Origin: Lysobacteraceae bacterium SCN 69-320
Lineage (GTDB): Bacteria > Pseudomonadota > Gammaproteobacteria > Xanthomonadales > Rhodanobacteraceae
Length of the DNA: 64,000 bases
Assembly: GCA_001725155.1 (NCBI GenBank)
Contig: MEFP01000014.1
Span: forward strand, 1 to 64,000
Direction: 5' to 3'
A program made the translations under genes and the position numbers. Position 1 is the stretch's first letter; every line of letters starts with the position of its first letter. Of this stretch, positions 1-8,101 are shown one piece after another. The notes below the pieces were generated by a model. The model saw only the letters and a list, made by a program, of their open reading frames with translations, was not told where the DNA came from and made no database searches.

Positions 1-170
1 TCCACCGTGATCGACTGCCCCAGCAGCGCCGGCGCACCGATGCCGCGCTCCTCGCTCTTCATCGTCAGCTGCAGATCGAACAGCTGCGACAGGCTTTCCC
101 TCCCTTGCAGTGCGTCGAACTTCAGCACTTCCGGGCCCAGGGGCGTGGTGACGTTCAGGGTGCGATTCAT
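1..170 (-). CDS. vgrG: VgrG/TssI spike protein, N-terminal fragment (cut by window edge)
   Basis: Only the first 56 codons are in the window; the gene runs off the left edge. The start ATG is preceded by an AGGA Shine-Dalgarno. The translation begins MNRTLNVTTPLGPEVLKFDA and continues through a 'GRESLSQLFDLQL' segment, the typical opening of the gp27-like domain of VgrG, the trimeric spike that caps the Hcp tube and carries effectors. It is the last gene of the minus-strand T6SS arm, downstream of a putative effector/immunity pair, which is a usual place for vgrG. The C-terminus, where effector domains may be fused, cannot be seen. Confidence 0.85.
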   Translation of the reverse strand, partial: MNRTLNVTTPLGPEVLKFDALQGRESLSQLFDLQLTMKSEERGIGAPALLGQSITV

Positions 171-728
171 GGTGGTCCTTGCGCAAGTCCAAGCGATGAC
201 ACGGCGACGCAGCAAGCCGCCGACCGATGCGGCTGCTGTAGCCGTCGGCATTCCCAAAACTGCCAGATTTTGCGCGATCTCCTCGCGCTTCGGTCACGAG
301 GAATGCGAGCGCCTCACGGACCGAGCACCGCGCCACGCGGTGGATTGAACCCAGGCTGTACCTTAGCGTTTGCGGCGCATGGATAAACAGCAACTGCATC
401 ACAGTGACGCAAAGCGACAATCCGCGCCCGCCGCATCGACGTGCGCGTGGTCAATAATTTCACAGTGGCACTTCGTCCCGATTGCAGCACGATGGCAGAG
501 TCCGTCAAAACAGCGTCGCGTTACCGTCATGTATTCGCGACGTTCTGCGAACGGCGATCCGAAAGACGATTCCGCCGCAGGGGAGGAAATTTCGCGCTCG
601 ATCGTCCTCGCCGCATCCGGCAGGCATGGAATCTTCGCCGCGTACCCAACGACGATGCGGCCATGCCTGCCGCTGCCAGGGCGATACCGCCGAGCGCAGG
701 CCGCAATGCGAACGCGAGCCTGCCGGCT
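171..728. other. Gene-free stretch upstream of vgrG
   Basis: This 558-bp gap separates the hydroxylase-family gene from vgrG. Short open frames here have no recognisable product and unconvincing starts. Base composition drops around 360-500 compared with the flanks, as in a promoter region, so vgrG probably has its own promoter here. I could not identify a convincing -35/-10 or sigma-54 (GG-N10-GC) site on the minus strand. Confidence 0.4.
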
Positions 729-1634
729 TCAGTGCGTATCCGGGTCCATGATCTCGCGCACGCCGTCGCGCCGGAACGGCTGCACGAGCTGGGCGAGGAA
801 ACCCTTGGCGATGCGGCCGTGGATGCCGATATCCGCCGGCGGCCGCCGCGCCGGGTTGTAATAAGTGCCGAACAGCTGGTCCCAGAGCACGAGGTTCTCG
901 CCATAGTTGCGATTTCCCTCCTCGAGCTTCCTGGAGTGATGCCAGCGATGCAGGGCCGGCGTCGAGAAGATCCAGTCCAGCGGCCCCGTACGCAGCACGA
1001 TGTTGCAATGGGTCAGCAGCCCGGTCACCGCGGTCACCGCGCTGATCCACAGGAACACCTTCAGCGGCGCGCCGAGCAGATACAGCGGCACCTGTCCGAG
1101 CAGCGCCTTGAAGCAGGTATCGACGATATGGAAGCGGCCGGTGTTGACGACCCAGAGCCGGCGCACGCTGTGATGCAGCGCGTGGAAGCGCCAGAACAGC
1201 GGCCATTCGTGCGCGATGCGATGCGCGGCGTAGAGGCCCAGCTCGGCGATGACGAGACCGAGCACGACCTGCGCGAACAGCGGCCAGGCTGCGGGCCAGA
1301 GCGCATGTGCCGGCGCGATGGCTGGCTGCACGACGCTCGCCGTGGCCATGCCGAGGGTCGCTGCCAGCGCCGCGCCGATCTGTACCAGTCCCTTGGTGAA
1401 CAGGGTATGCGCGAGATTCGCGCCGGTCTCGCCGTCGTCTTCGAGCCACTGCGGTTCGAACGGCATCAGCCGCTCCAGCAGCGCGATGGCCGCGACCAGG
1501 CCCAGGTACATCACGTTGAACCACAGCAGCGGCCGCGCGCTGTCCAGGGCCAGCGAGGCGCCGAACAGACCGGCGCCGTACAGCACGGGCCACAGCAGCC
1601 ACGACAGCCAGACCGACCAGCGACTCGACCCCAT
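729..1634 (-). CDS. Fatty acid hydroxylase / sterol desaturase superfamily membrane protein
   Basis: A 301-residue integral membrane protein. The three histidine clusters that bind the di-iron centre in this superfamily are visible: HRIAH, HALHH and, further on, HRWHH followed by the usual downstream segment GENLVLWDQLFGTYY. Several hydrophobic segments precede and separate them. The family does O2-dependent C-H hydroxylation or desaturation of lipids at the inner membrane; the substrate cannot be told from sequence. I chose the ATG at 1634 because residues upstream of it are Arg-rich and unlike the family. It lies between the effector/lipoprotein pair and vgrG in the same orientation, but gaps of over 200 bp on both sides make membership in the T6SS operon uncertain. 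Confidence 0.8.
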   Translation of the reverse strand: MGSSRWSVWLSWLLWPVLYGAGLFGASLALDSARPLLWFNVMYLGLVAAIALLERLMPFEPQWLEDDGETGANLAHTLFTKGLVQIGAALAATLGMATASVVQPAIAPAHALWPAAWPLFAQVVLGLVIAELGLYAAHRIAHEWPLFWRFHALHHSVRRLWVVNTGRFHIVDTCFKALLGQVPLYLLGAPLKVFLWISAVTAVTGLLTHCNIVLRTGPLDWIFSTPALHRWHHSRKLEEGNRNYGENLVLWDQLFGTYYNPARRPPADIGIHGRIAKGFLAQLVQPFRRDGVREIMDPDTH

Positions 1635-1856
1635 CGTTCGCCCCTGAACCCGGCCCCCATGCCGGCGTCCCGCGATGGTTTCGCGTCGGCATCGGGGCGT
1701 CAACCAGCCGGAGGCCATATCCGCCGAACGCGTCTTCGGTGCGCCGCAGGCATCGCTGCCGTCCGACGCTCCGGCAAGCGCCGCGGTGATCCACGGCGCG
1801 CGCCCGGCGACGACGACGACGCAGTTCGCCGCGACCAGCGAAACGCGTCCAGGCGA

Positions 1857-2504
1857 TCAATGCGCTTCCGCGGCGCCGACCTGCAGACCCTGCACGCGCA
1901 ACGCTTCGCGCAGCGCGGCAGGCACGACGTCCTCCTGCGTGATTTCGCGCAACCGCGCCTGCAGCGCGGGCTTGCCGCCCCAGGCCGCGACGTAGCGCTT
2001 CACGGCGTCGGCGAGCAGCGGCTGCAGTTCCCTGGGCGGTACCGGGGAGTCCTTGTCGAACAGCAGATCGGGCACGCAGAGCACCTCGACCTTGTCGCCG
2101 TTCTGGCGCAGCACGGCGCCGAAATCCGCTTCGACCGACGATCCCGGCTGCGCCGGATCGTCCGATTCGATGCGCAGGAAACCCGAGACGATATAGAACG
2201 TGCCGCCGGCCGATTCGCTGCGCGCATAGATCCACTGCGGCAGGTCGCTCAGTTCGGCCTTGCGCGCGAGCGCGGCGGGGAGGCGCTCGAAGTGGATCTT
2301 GTCCGTGGCGTAGCTCAGACCGAACAGCGGATCGCTCATCTGCGCCGGCACCACGGCGGCCTTGGCCGGCTTGGTGCTCCCGGCGCTGGCGCCGTCGGCG
2401 GCCGTGACCGTGGCGCAGCCGACCAGCGCGAACACGAGCAGCAGCATGGCCGCGGCACGGCGCAGCAGCGCGCGTGCGGCGGATCTAGGGTCGATAGACT
2501 TCAT
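1857..2504 (-). CDS. Lipoprotein, candidate immunity protein for the adjacent amidase-like effector
   Basis: A 215-residue protein with a lipoprotein signal peptide: Arg-rich n-region, hydrophobic core and lipobox LVGC with Cys30 as the probable lipidation site. The mature part matches no family I recognise. Its start lies inside the 3' end of the preceding gene (20-bp overlap), so the two are translationally linked. An envelope-anchored protein coupled to a peptidoglycan-hydrolase effector is the usual arrangement for a T6SS immunity protein, which must meet its toxin in the periplasm. The immunity role is inferred from position only. Confidence 0.6.
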   Translation of the reverse strand: MKSIDPRSAARALLRRAAAMLLLVFALVGCATVTAADGASAGSTKPAKAAVVPAQMSDPLFGLSYATDKIHFERLPAALARKAELSDLPQWIYARSESAGGTFYIVSGFLRIESDDPAQPGSSVEADFGAVLRQNGDKVEVLCVPDLLFDKDSPVPPRELQPLLADAVKRYVAAWGGKPALQARLREITQEDVVPAALREALRVQGLQVGAAEAH

Positions 2505-3009
2505 AGCTCACTTGTTCCTTGCGGTAGGCCGGGCCCGGATAGACATCGGTACCTTGAACGAAGTCCGATACCCATTTCGAACCGTTGAACATCTCGATGT
2601 GCCCGGCGACCTGGCCCGACGGCGGCTGCAGCACGATGATGTCACCGCGCTGGGGCGAATAGGCCACGGCCGGCACCTTCGTGAAACCGAGCTTGGCCAG
2701 CACCGGACCGTAGTCCTTGGCATACACCGGCCGCGGCAGCGGAATCTTCGCACCGCCGGCCTCGATGGCCTCGCGCACGTAGCGTGCGCAGCGGCCCTGG
2801 CTCTTGGTATGCGCGTTCGCATCCAGGTGTTTGACGGCGGCATCGACGCTGTAGCCGGCCACGCCGCTCGCGGCCGGCGTCAGCTTCTGCGGCGGCGTTT
2901 CGGCGATGAAGGTCGGACACGGCGTGACCACGCGCATCAAGGTGCCGAAGTCGATGCCGCAGTTGTTGCTGTCGATGCCGAGCGGGCCGGGACGGGTCGG
3001 GGATGGCAT
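2485..3009 (-). CDS. CHAP/NlpC-P60-like cysteine peptidase, putative T6SS peptidoglycan amidase effector
   Basis: A 174-residue protein without a signal peptide. A papain-like core is suggested by Cys74 in SQGRCARYVREAI at the start of a helix, a GDIIVLQP strand near 122, and His137 in AGHIEMFNG, followed by WVSDF, which could supply the third polar residue. This Cys-helix / GD / GHI-hydrophobic order is that of CHAP and NlpC/P60 peptidoglycan amidases, including T6SS amidase effectors. The ATG at 3009 removes a Pro/Arg-rich out-of-family extension. Its place right after clpV, the lack of an export signal and the overlap with a lipoprotein gene support an effector delivered by this T6SS. It could instead be a housekeeping cell-wall hydrolase, but that would need a signal peptide. 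Confidence 0.7.
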   Translation of the reverse strand: MPSPTRPGPLGIDSNNCGIDFGTLMRVVTPCPTFIAETPPQKLTPAASGVAGYSVDAAVKHLDANAHTKSQGRCARYVREAIEAGGAKIPLPRPVYAKDYGPVLAKLGFTKVPAVAYSPQRGDIIVLQPPSGQVAGHIEMFNGSKWVSDFVQGTDVYPGPAYRKEQVSYEVYRP

Positions 3010-3031
3010 GACGGGCTCCTTGGATGAAGGT

Positions 3032-5809
3032 TCAGGCCGTCGCGGGCGCCGCGGCGACGGCGTCCTCGGCATAGCCGTAGCGGTAGGCGAAATCATCGCC
3101 GGCGGTTTCGAGGCGGATGCTCGCGAGCTTGCGTCCGTCGGCCAGGCAGCTCAGGAATTCGCGGCTGACCGTCGGCAGCACCGTGTGGGTCAGGATCGCG
3201 TCGATCATGCGGCCGCCGGATTCGACTTCGGTGCAGCGCTTGATCACGAGCTGCACTGCGTCGTCGCCGTAGCCGAAGTCGATGCCGTGCTGCTCGGCGA
3301 TGCGCTTCTGGATGCGGCCCAGCTGCAGCCGCACGATGCGCGCGAGCGTGTCGTTGGCCAGCGGGTAGTACGGAATCGTCACGAGACGGCCGAGGAAGGC
3401 CGGCGGGAATTTCTGCAGCAGCGGCTCGCGCAGCGCCTTGTTCAAGGCCTCCGGCTCGGGCGACAGCTCCGGATCGGCGGTCAGCTTCATGACGAGATCG
3501 GTGCCGACGTTGGACGTCAGCAGGATGATCGTGTTGCGGAAGTCGATCGCGCGGCCTTCGCCGTCCTCCATCCAGCCCTTGTCGAACACCTGGAAGAACA
3601 GCTCGTGCACGTCGGAGTGGGCTTTCTCCACTTCATCGAGCAGCACGACCGAATACGGCTTGCGCCGCACGGCCTCGGTCAGCACGCCGCCCTCGCCGTA
3701 GCCGACATAGCCCGGCGGCGCGCCCTTGAGCGTGGAGACCGTATGCGCCTCCTGGAACTCGCTCATGTTGATCGTGATGAGGTTCTGCTCGCCGCCGTAG
3801 AGGCTTTCGGCCAGCGCCAGCGCGGTCTCGGTCTTGCCGACGCCGGACGGGCCGACCAGCATGAACACGCCTATCGGCTTGTTCGGATTGTCCAGTCGCG
3901 CGCGCGCGGTCTGGATGCGCTTGGTGATGAGTTCCAGCGCATGGCGCTGGCCGACGACGCGCTTGTCGAGCGTGTCGACGAGCTGCAGCACGGCAGTGAT
4001 CTCGTTGCGCACCATGCGCCCGACCGGAATGCCGGTCCAGTCGGCCACGACCGAGGCGACCGCGGTCTCGTCCACCGCCGGCAGGATCAGCGGCGATTCG
4101 CCCTGCAACGCATCGAGCTCGGCCTGCACCGCCGCGTGTTCGGCGAGCAGGAACGCGCGATCCGGCGTCGGCGCGACCAGCGCGTCGCCATCGGTTTTCA
4201 CGGCCGCAGCCGGCGCCGCAGCGCTGCCATCGGCCTGCGCGGCCTTGGCCGCGGCGGCGAGCTCGCGCAGCCGCGTACGCAGATCGAGCAGGCGCGTCGC
4301 GAGCTCGTTCTCCTGTTCCCAGCGCGCGCGCAAGGCCTGTTCGCGTTCGAGCTCGGCGGCGAGCCGGCTCTCGCAGCGTTCGCGCCGCTCGGCCACGTCC
4401 AGGCCGACCGCATCCTCGCGTTCGATGATGCCCTGCTCGGTGCGCAGCACCTCGATGCGGCGCGTGCAGTCTTCGAGCTCCGCCGGCGTCGTGTGCTGAC
4501 TCACGGCCACGCGCGCGCAGGCCGTATCGAGCAGGCTGACGGCCTTGTCCGGCAGCTGGCGCGCCGGGATGTAGCGATGCGACAGACGCACGGCCGCGGT
4601 CACGGCTTCGTCGAGCAGGGTGATCCTGTGATGCTTCTCTAGAATGGCTACGATGCCGCGCACCATCGCGATGGCCTTGTCCTCGTCGGGCTCGCCGACC
4701 TGCACGACCTGGAAGCGCCGCGTCAGCGCCGGATCCTTCTCGATGTGCTTCTTGTATTCGCTCCAGGTCGTCGCGCCTATCGTGCGCAAGGTGCCGCGCG
4801 CGAGCGCGGGCTTGAGCAGGTTGGCCGCATCGCCCGTGCCGGCGGCACCGCCGGCGCCGATCAGGGTATGCACTTCGTCGATGAACAGGATGATGGGCTT
4901 GGGACTGGCCTGCACCTCGTCGATGATCTGGCGCAGGCGCTGCTCGAACTCGCCCTTCATGCTCGCGCCGGCCTGCAGCAGGCCGATGTCGAGCATCAGC
5001 AGCGAGACTTCCTGCAGCTGCGGCGGTACGTCGCCGCTGGCGATGCGCACGGCGAAGCCCTCGACGACGGCGGTCTTGCCGACGCCGGCCTCGCCGGTCA
5101 GCAGCGGATTGTTCTGCCGGCGCCGCATGAGAATGTCGATGATCTGGCGGATCTCGTCGTCGCGGCCGGTGATCGGGTCGATCTCGCCGTTGCGCGCGCG
5201 TTCGGTCAGGTCGACGGCGAACTTGCGCAGCGCCTCCTGCCTGCCCAGCTGCGCCGGCGCCATCGCGCCGCTGACTTCGCCGGGACCGCCGCTCGCATCG
5301 AGGCCGCTGCCGTCGGTCGAGCCCTGCTCGTCCTCGGGCGAACCGGCGACGACCTTGGCCAGTTCGTTGGAGAACTTGTCCGGGTCTATCGCCTGGAATT
5401 CCTTGCTCATCGCGTAGAGCACGGTGCGCAGGCTAGTCGTCTTGAGGATGCCCAGCAGCAGGGTCGCGCCGCGCACCTGGTTCTGGTTGAACATCAACGT
5501 CGCATAGACCCAGCCGCGTTCGACCGCGTTCTGCAGGTGATCGGACAGGTCGCTGATCGCGGTCGCGCCGCCGGGCAGTCGGTCCAGTGCCTTGACCATG
5601 TCGGCGGCGAGCCGCGCGGCGTCGAGCTGGTAGTGGCGGATGATGCGGTGCAGGTCGCTGTCGTTGTTCTGCAGCAGCTGGTGCAGCCAGTGCACGAGCT
5701 CCACGTAGGGGTTGCCGCGCAGCTTGCAGAACACGGCAGCGCCTTCCACGCCCTTGTACAGCAGCGGATTGAGCTTGCCGAACAGCGCGGTACGACTGAT
5801 CTCACTCAT
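3032..5809 (-). CDS. clpV: T6SS sheath-recycling AAA+ ATPase ClpV/TssH
   Basis: A 925-residue Clp/Hsp100 unfoldase that disassembles contracted TssBC sheaths in the cytoplasm. The order is an N-terminal domain (1-160), a first AAA module with Walker A GEAGVGKT (239-246) and Walker B-like ILFIDEVH, a charged coiled-coil middle domain (about 430-570), and a second AAA module with GPSGVGKT near 650-657 followed by VVLLDEVEKAH. A T6SS assignment over ClpB is supported by the divergent N-terminus starting MSEISRTALFGKLN, the short middle domain and the genomic context. The middle domain carries an Ala-rich insertion (KAAQADGSAAAPAAA). It is followed after 22 bp by the putative effector. Confidence 0.95.
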   Translation of the reverse strand: MSEISRTALFGKLNPLLYKGVEGAAVFCKLRGNPYVELVHWLHQLLQNNDSDLHRIIRHYQLDAARLAADMVKALDRLPGGATAISDLSDHLQNAVERGWVYATLMFNQNQVRGATLLLGILKTTSLRTVLYAMSKEFQAIDPDKFSNELAKVVAGSPEDEQGSTDGSGLDASGGPGEVSGAMAPAQLGRQEALRKFAVDLTERARNGEIDPITGRDDEIRQIIDILMRRRQNNPLLTGEAGVGKTAVVEGFAVRIASGDVPPQLQEVSLLMLDIGLLQAGASMKGEFEQRLRQIIDEVQASPKPIILFIDEVHTLIGAGGAAGTGDAANLLKPALARGTLRTIGATTWSEYKKHIEKDPALTRRFQVVQVGEPDEDKAIAMVRGIVAILEKHHRITLLDEAVTAAVRLSHRYIPARQLPDKAVSLLDTACARVAVSQHTTPAELEDCTRRIEVLRTEQGIIEREDAVGLDVAERRERCESRLAAELEREQALRARWEQENELATRLLDLRTRLRELAAAAKAAQADGSAAAPAAAVKTDGDALVAPTPDRAFLLAEHAAVQAELDALQGESPLILPAVDETAVASVVADWTGIPVGRMVRNEITAVLQLVDTLDKRVVGQRHALELITKRIQTARARLDNPNKPIGVFMLVGPSGVGKTETALALAESLYGGEQNLITINMSEFQEAHTVSTLKGAPPGYVGYGEGGVLTEAVRRKPYSVVLLDEVEKAHSDVHELFFQVFDKGWMEDGEGRAIDFRNTIILLTSNVGTDLVMKLTADPELSPEPEALNKALREPLLQKFPPAFLGRLVTIPYYPLANDTLARIVRLQLGRIQKRIAEQHGIDFGYGDDAVQLVIKRCTEVESGGRMIDAILTHTVLPTVSREFLSCLADGRKLASIRLETAGDDFAYRYGYAEDAVAAAPATA

Positions 5810-5902
5810 GGTCGGATGTCCTGTCTCGCCATTGCTTCATAAGTTTCCGGCGTCGTTCGCCGCGCCAGGCCTGCGGTACGTCGCCGTGCTGCCGGCGTTC
5901 CT

Positions 5903-6985
5903 TCACCGGATCGAGGGAATGGCTTTCTTGGCCGCGTCGGACGCCGCTTCGGAGGCCGCGTCCTTCGCGGCGTCCTTGGCGATTTCTCCGGCAGCGTCCT
6001 TGACCTCTTTCTTGCGCGCGTCGTTCTTGTCCTTGCGCGCCTTCTTCTTCGCCGCGGCCGCATCGTCGGCGGCGGCCGTGGCAGGCGCCGACGTCGCCGC
6101 GGCTTCGCTGCCGGCCGCAGGCGCGGCGGCTGTCGCGGCAGCCGGAACCGGCGCCGGCGCGGCCGGCGGCGGCAGCGCATTCTTCATCGGCGGCGCACTG
6201 AACGAACGCTTGGCGTCGTCGCGCACGTTCGCGACCGGCGTGGCCGGCGTGCGCGCGAGCACCCACGGCGAATTCGCATCCTCGCGCGTCAGCGAATAGG
6301 CCAGCGGACGACCGTCGTCGCCGATCACGCGCTCCGGGCCGCGCGGCAGCAGCGAATACAGCAGCACTTCATAGCCGTTGACCTGGGTGTTCGTGGCCCA
6401 GCGCGACGGCACCAGGCGCGCGTAGTTCAGCACCGTGGAATTCGGCAGACGGCCGAGCACCTTGTCGCGCAGACCGGCTTCGGCGAACAGCGGGAAATGG
6501 ACCGGCGCGCCGCGCGTGCTCGTGTCGATGACGTGGAGGAAGCCGAAGCGCTGCCAGTCGCCGATGCCGTAGAGGCCCGCGCCGATGCCGGCGACGACGA
6601 GATAGCGCTTCTTCGGCAGCACGATTTCCAGCAGCTCCGCATCGTCGGGATTCAGCAGCGGAAACGGACCCCACGGCGATTCGCTCGCGGCGAAGACCTT
6701 GCGGCCGTATTCGATCTCGGCGTGTTCGGCATCGACGACGACATAGGCCGGCGCATCCTTGACCGGCACGGTATAGCGCGGCGGATCCACCGACGGATCG
6801 CGCGTGAATGCATCGCTCAGCGGCGTCACGGTCGGGCGCTGGCCCTGCCAGATGCCTTCCAGCGCCTGCGCCAGCGCCGGGTCCGGCGGCGGCGCGGCGA
6901 AAGCGGCCCCGCTGCAGAGCGCCAGCAGCAGCGCCGCGGCGGCACCCAGCGGAAAGTTCGGGAAGCGTGTTTCGGGCCTGGACAT
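5903..6985 (-). CDS. Unknown secreted protein inside the T6SS cluster, Lys/Ala-rich C-terminus
   Basis: A 360-residue protein with an N-terminal signal sequence (hydrophobic GAAAALLLALCSGAAFA, cleavage likely after AFA). Residues about 30-240 form a globular region of unknown family, rich in beta-prone and aromatic stretches. The last 110 residues are low complexity: Ala/Pro-rich, then Lys/Asp/Ala repeats such as KKKARKDKND and DAAKDAASEAASDAAKK, which should form a charged amphipathic helix. I chose the ATG at 6985 over an upstream TTG. It sits between tssG and clpV in the same direction, so it is probably co-transcribed with them. I do not recognise it; a periplasmic accessory or second effector-related protein is possible. 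Confidence 0.75.
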   Translation of the reverse strand: MSRPETRFPNFPLGAAAALLLALCSGAAFAAPPPDPALAQALEGIWQGQRPTVTPLSDAFTRDPSVDPPRYTVPVKDAPAYVVVDAEHAEIEYGRKVFAASESPWGPFPLLNPDDAELLEIVLPKKRYLVVAGIGAGLYGIGDWQRFGFLHVIDTSTRGAPVHFPLFAEAGLRDKVLGRLPNSTVLNYARLVPSRWATNTQVNGYEVLLYSLLPRGPERVIGDDGRPLAYSLTREDANSPWVLARTPATPVANVRDDAKRSFSAPPMKNALPPPAAPAPVPAAATAAAPAAGSEAAATSAPATAAADDAAAAKKKARKDKNDARKKEVKDAAGEIAKDAAKDAASEAASDAAKKAIPSIR

Positions 6986-7033
6986 GGTTCGGATTCCGTA
7001 GTGCAAGGTCGGGCGAAAAGTCGGTACGGTGGT

Positions 7034-8101
7034 TCACGCCGCGGCGGCGGCGGGTCCGGCGCGTTCGCGCCGTATGCGTTCGGGATCGAGCACGAGGTCG
7101 TCGCGGTCGCGCGCCGCGGCGCCGCGGCCGAGCCAGGTCGTCCAGCCCAGGCGCGTGTCGCCGCCCAGACGCGCCTGCGGCACGTCGGCACGGCGCAGCA
7201 CCAGGCGCACGTCCCAGTCGAGCTCGATGCCGATGTAGGTGCGCACCCAGTCCAGCAGCTGGCCATGGCCGGTACCCGGCGGCAGCAGGTCTTCATAGGC
7301 GGCTCGCGACATCGGACCCAGCCGCACGCGGAAGCGATGCTGGCGATCCCAGACCGCATTGCCGGCGACGATGTCGACGCCGAGCCGGCTGCCGCGGTTC
7401 GCGCCCAGGCGCGAACGCTGGTCGCGCGGCAGCGGCAGCCAGCGGCCGACGTATTCCTCGATCGCCGCGGGCACGCGGAAGAAATTCGCGAGTATCCGCG
7501 CAAGTCCTTCGGCATTGCGCGTCTGGCGCACGAGATGGCCGGCATGGTTCAGGCGCGCATGGTCGGGGACGCTGTCGCGCCCGCGCGTCGCGGCGAGGCC
7601 GTAGGCGATCGTGCTCGCCGCGTGGCGCGTGAAGTGCTCGTCCTCGGGCCGGTCCAGGCTGACCGTCGACTGCGCATCGGCCCAGGCGCGGTAGAACAGC
7701 AGGGTCAGCCGGTGATGGAACAGGTCGGCGAACTCGATCAGCGTACGGTCGCCGTGATGGATCGCGCGCTCGTGGGCGTATTCGGTCAACACCAGCGGCA
7801 GCGGACCGTTCGGTCCGAACAGGCCGAAGCTGTGGATCGCGAGCTTGGGCCTGCCGTTGCGCCGCGTGACGTCGAAGCGCGCGAGCGTGGCCGGCGCAAA
7901 GAACGAGGACGGTTCCTGGCCGATGCGCAGCGGTTCCTGCGACGGCCGCTTGGCGCGGCCCAGGCGCGGGTACTGCGGGTGCAGCGCCTCGATCCGGCGC
8001 AGCAGCGCGAACAGGTCGTAGGCGTGCGGCGCGTCTTCGACGGCCTGCCACAGGGCGGCGATCTGCTGCGATTGTTCCGGCGTCGGCGTCGGTTCGCTCA
8101 T
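7034..8101 (-). CDS. tssG: T6SS baseplate subunit TssG (VasB/ImpH)
   Basis: A 355-residue protein that with TssF, TssE and TssK forms the baseplate wedge beneath the sheath. It shows the family layout: an N-terminal 'AYDLFALLRRIEALHP' segment, a central GLFGPNGPLPLVLTEYAHER block (positions about 92-111), and the C-terminal 'LDWVRTYIGIELDWDVRLVL' region. Length is normal for TssG. Its ATG overlaps the tssF stop (ATGA), indicating translational coupling. The C-terminus ends in a short Ala run. Confidence 0.95.
   Translation of the reverse strand: MSEPTPTPEQSQQIAALWQAVEDAPHAYDLFALLRRIEALHPQYPRLGRAKRPSQEPLRIGQEPSSFFAPATLARFDVTRRNGRPKLAIHSFGLFGPNGPLPLVLTEYAHERAIHHGDRTLIEFADLFHHRLTLLFYRAWADAQSTVSLDRPEDEHFTRHAASTIAYGLAATRGRDSVPDHARLNHAGHLVRQTRNAEGLARILANFFRVPAAIEEYVGRWLPLPRDQRSRLGANRGSRLGVDIVAGNAVWDRQHRFRVRLGPMSRAAYEDLLPPGTGHGQLLDWVRTYIGIELDWDVRLVLRRADVPQARLGGDTRLGWTTWLGRGAAARDRDDLVLDPERIRRERAGPAAAAA

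Noticed and set aside
314..508. 64-codon minus-strand frame upstream of vgrG
   Set aside because: No ribosome site, no recognisable product; more likely part of the vgrG promoter region.
441..2588. Very long open frame on the plus strand (715 codons)
   Set aside because: It lies antisense to the hydroxylase and lipoprotein genes, is Arg/Gln-rich without any domain, and is a GC-rich shadow frame.
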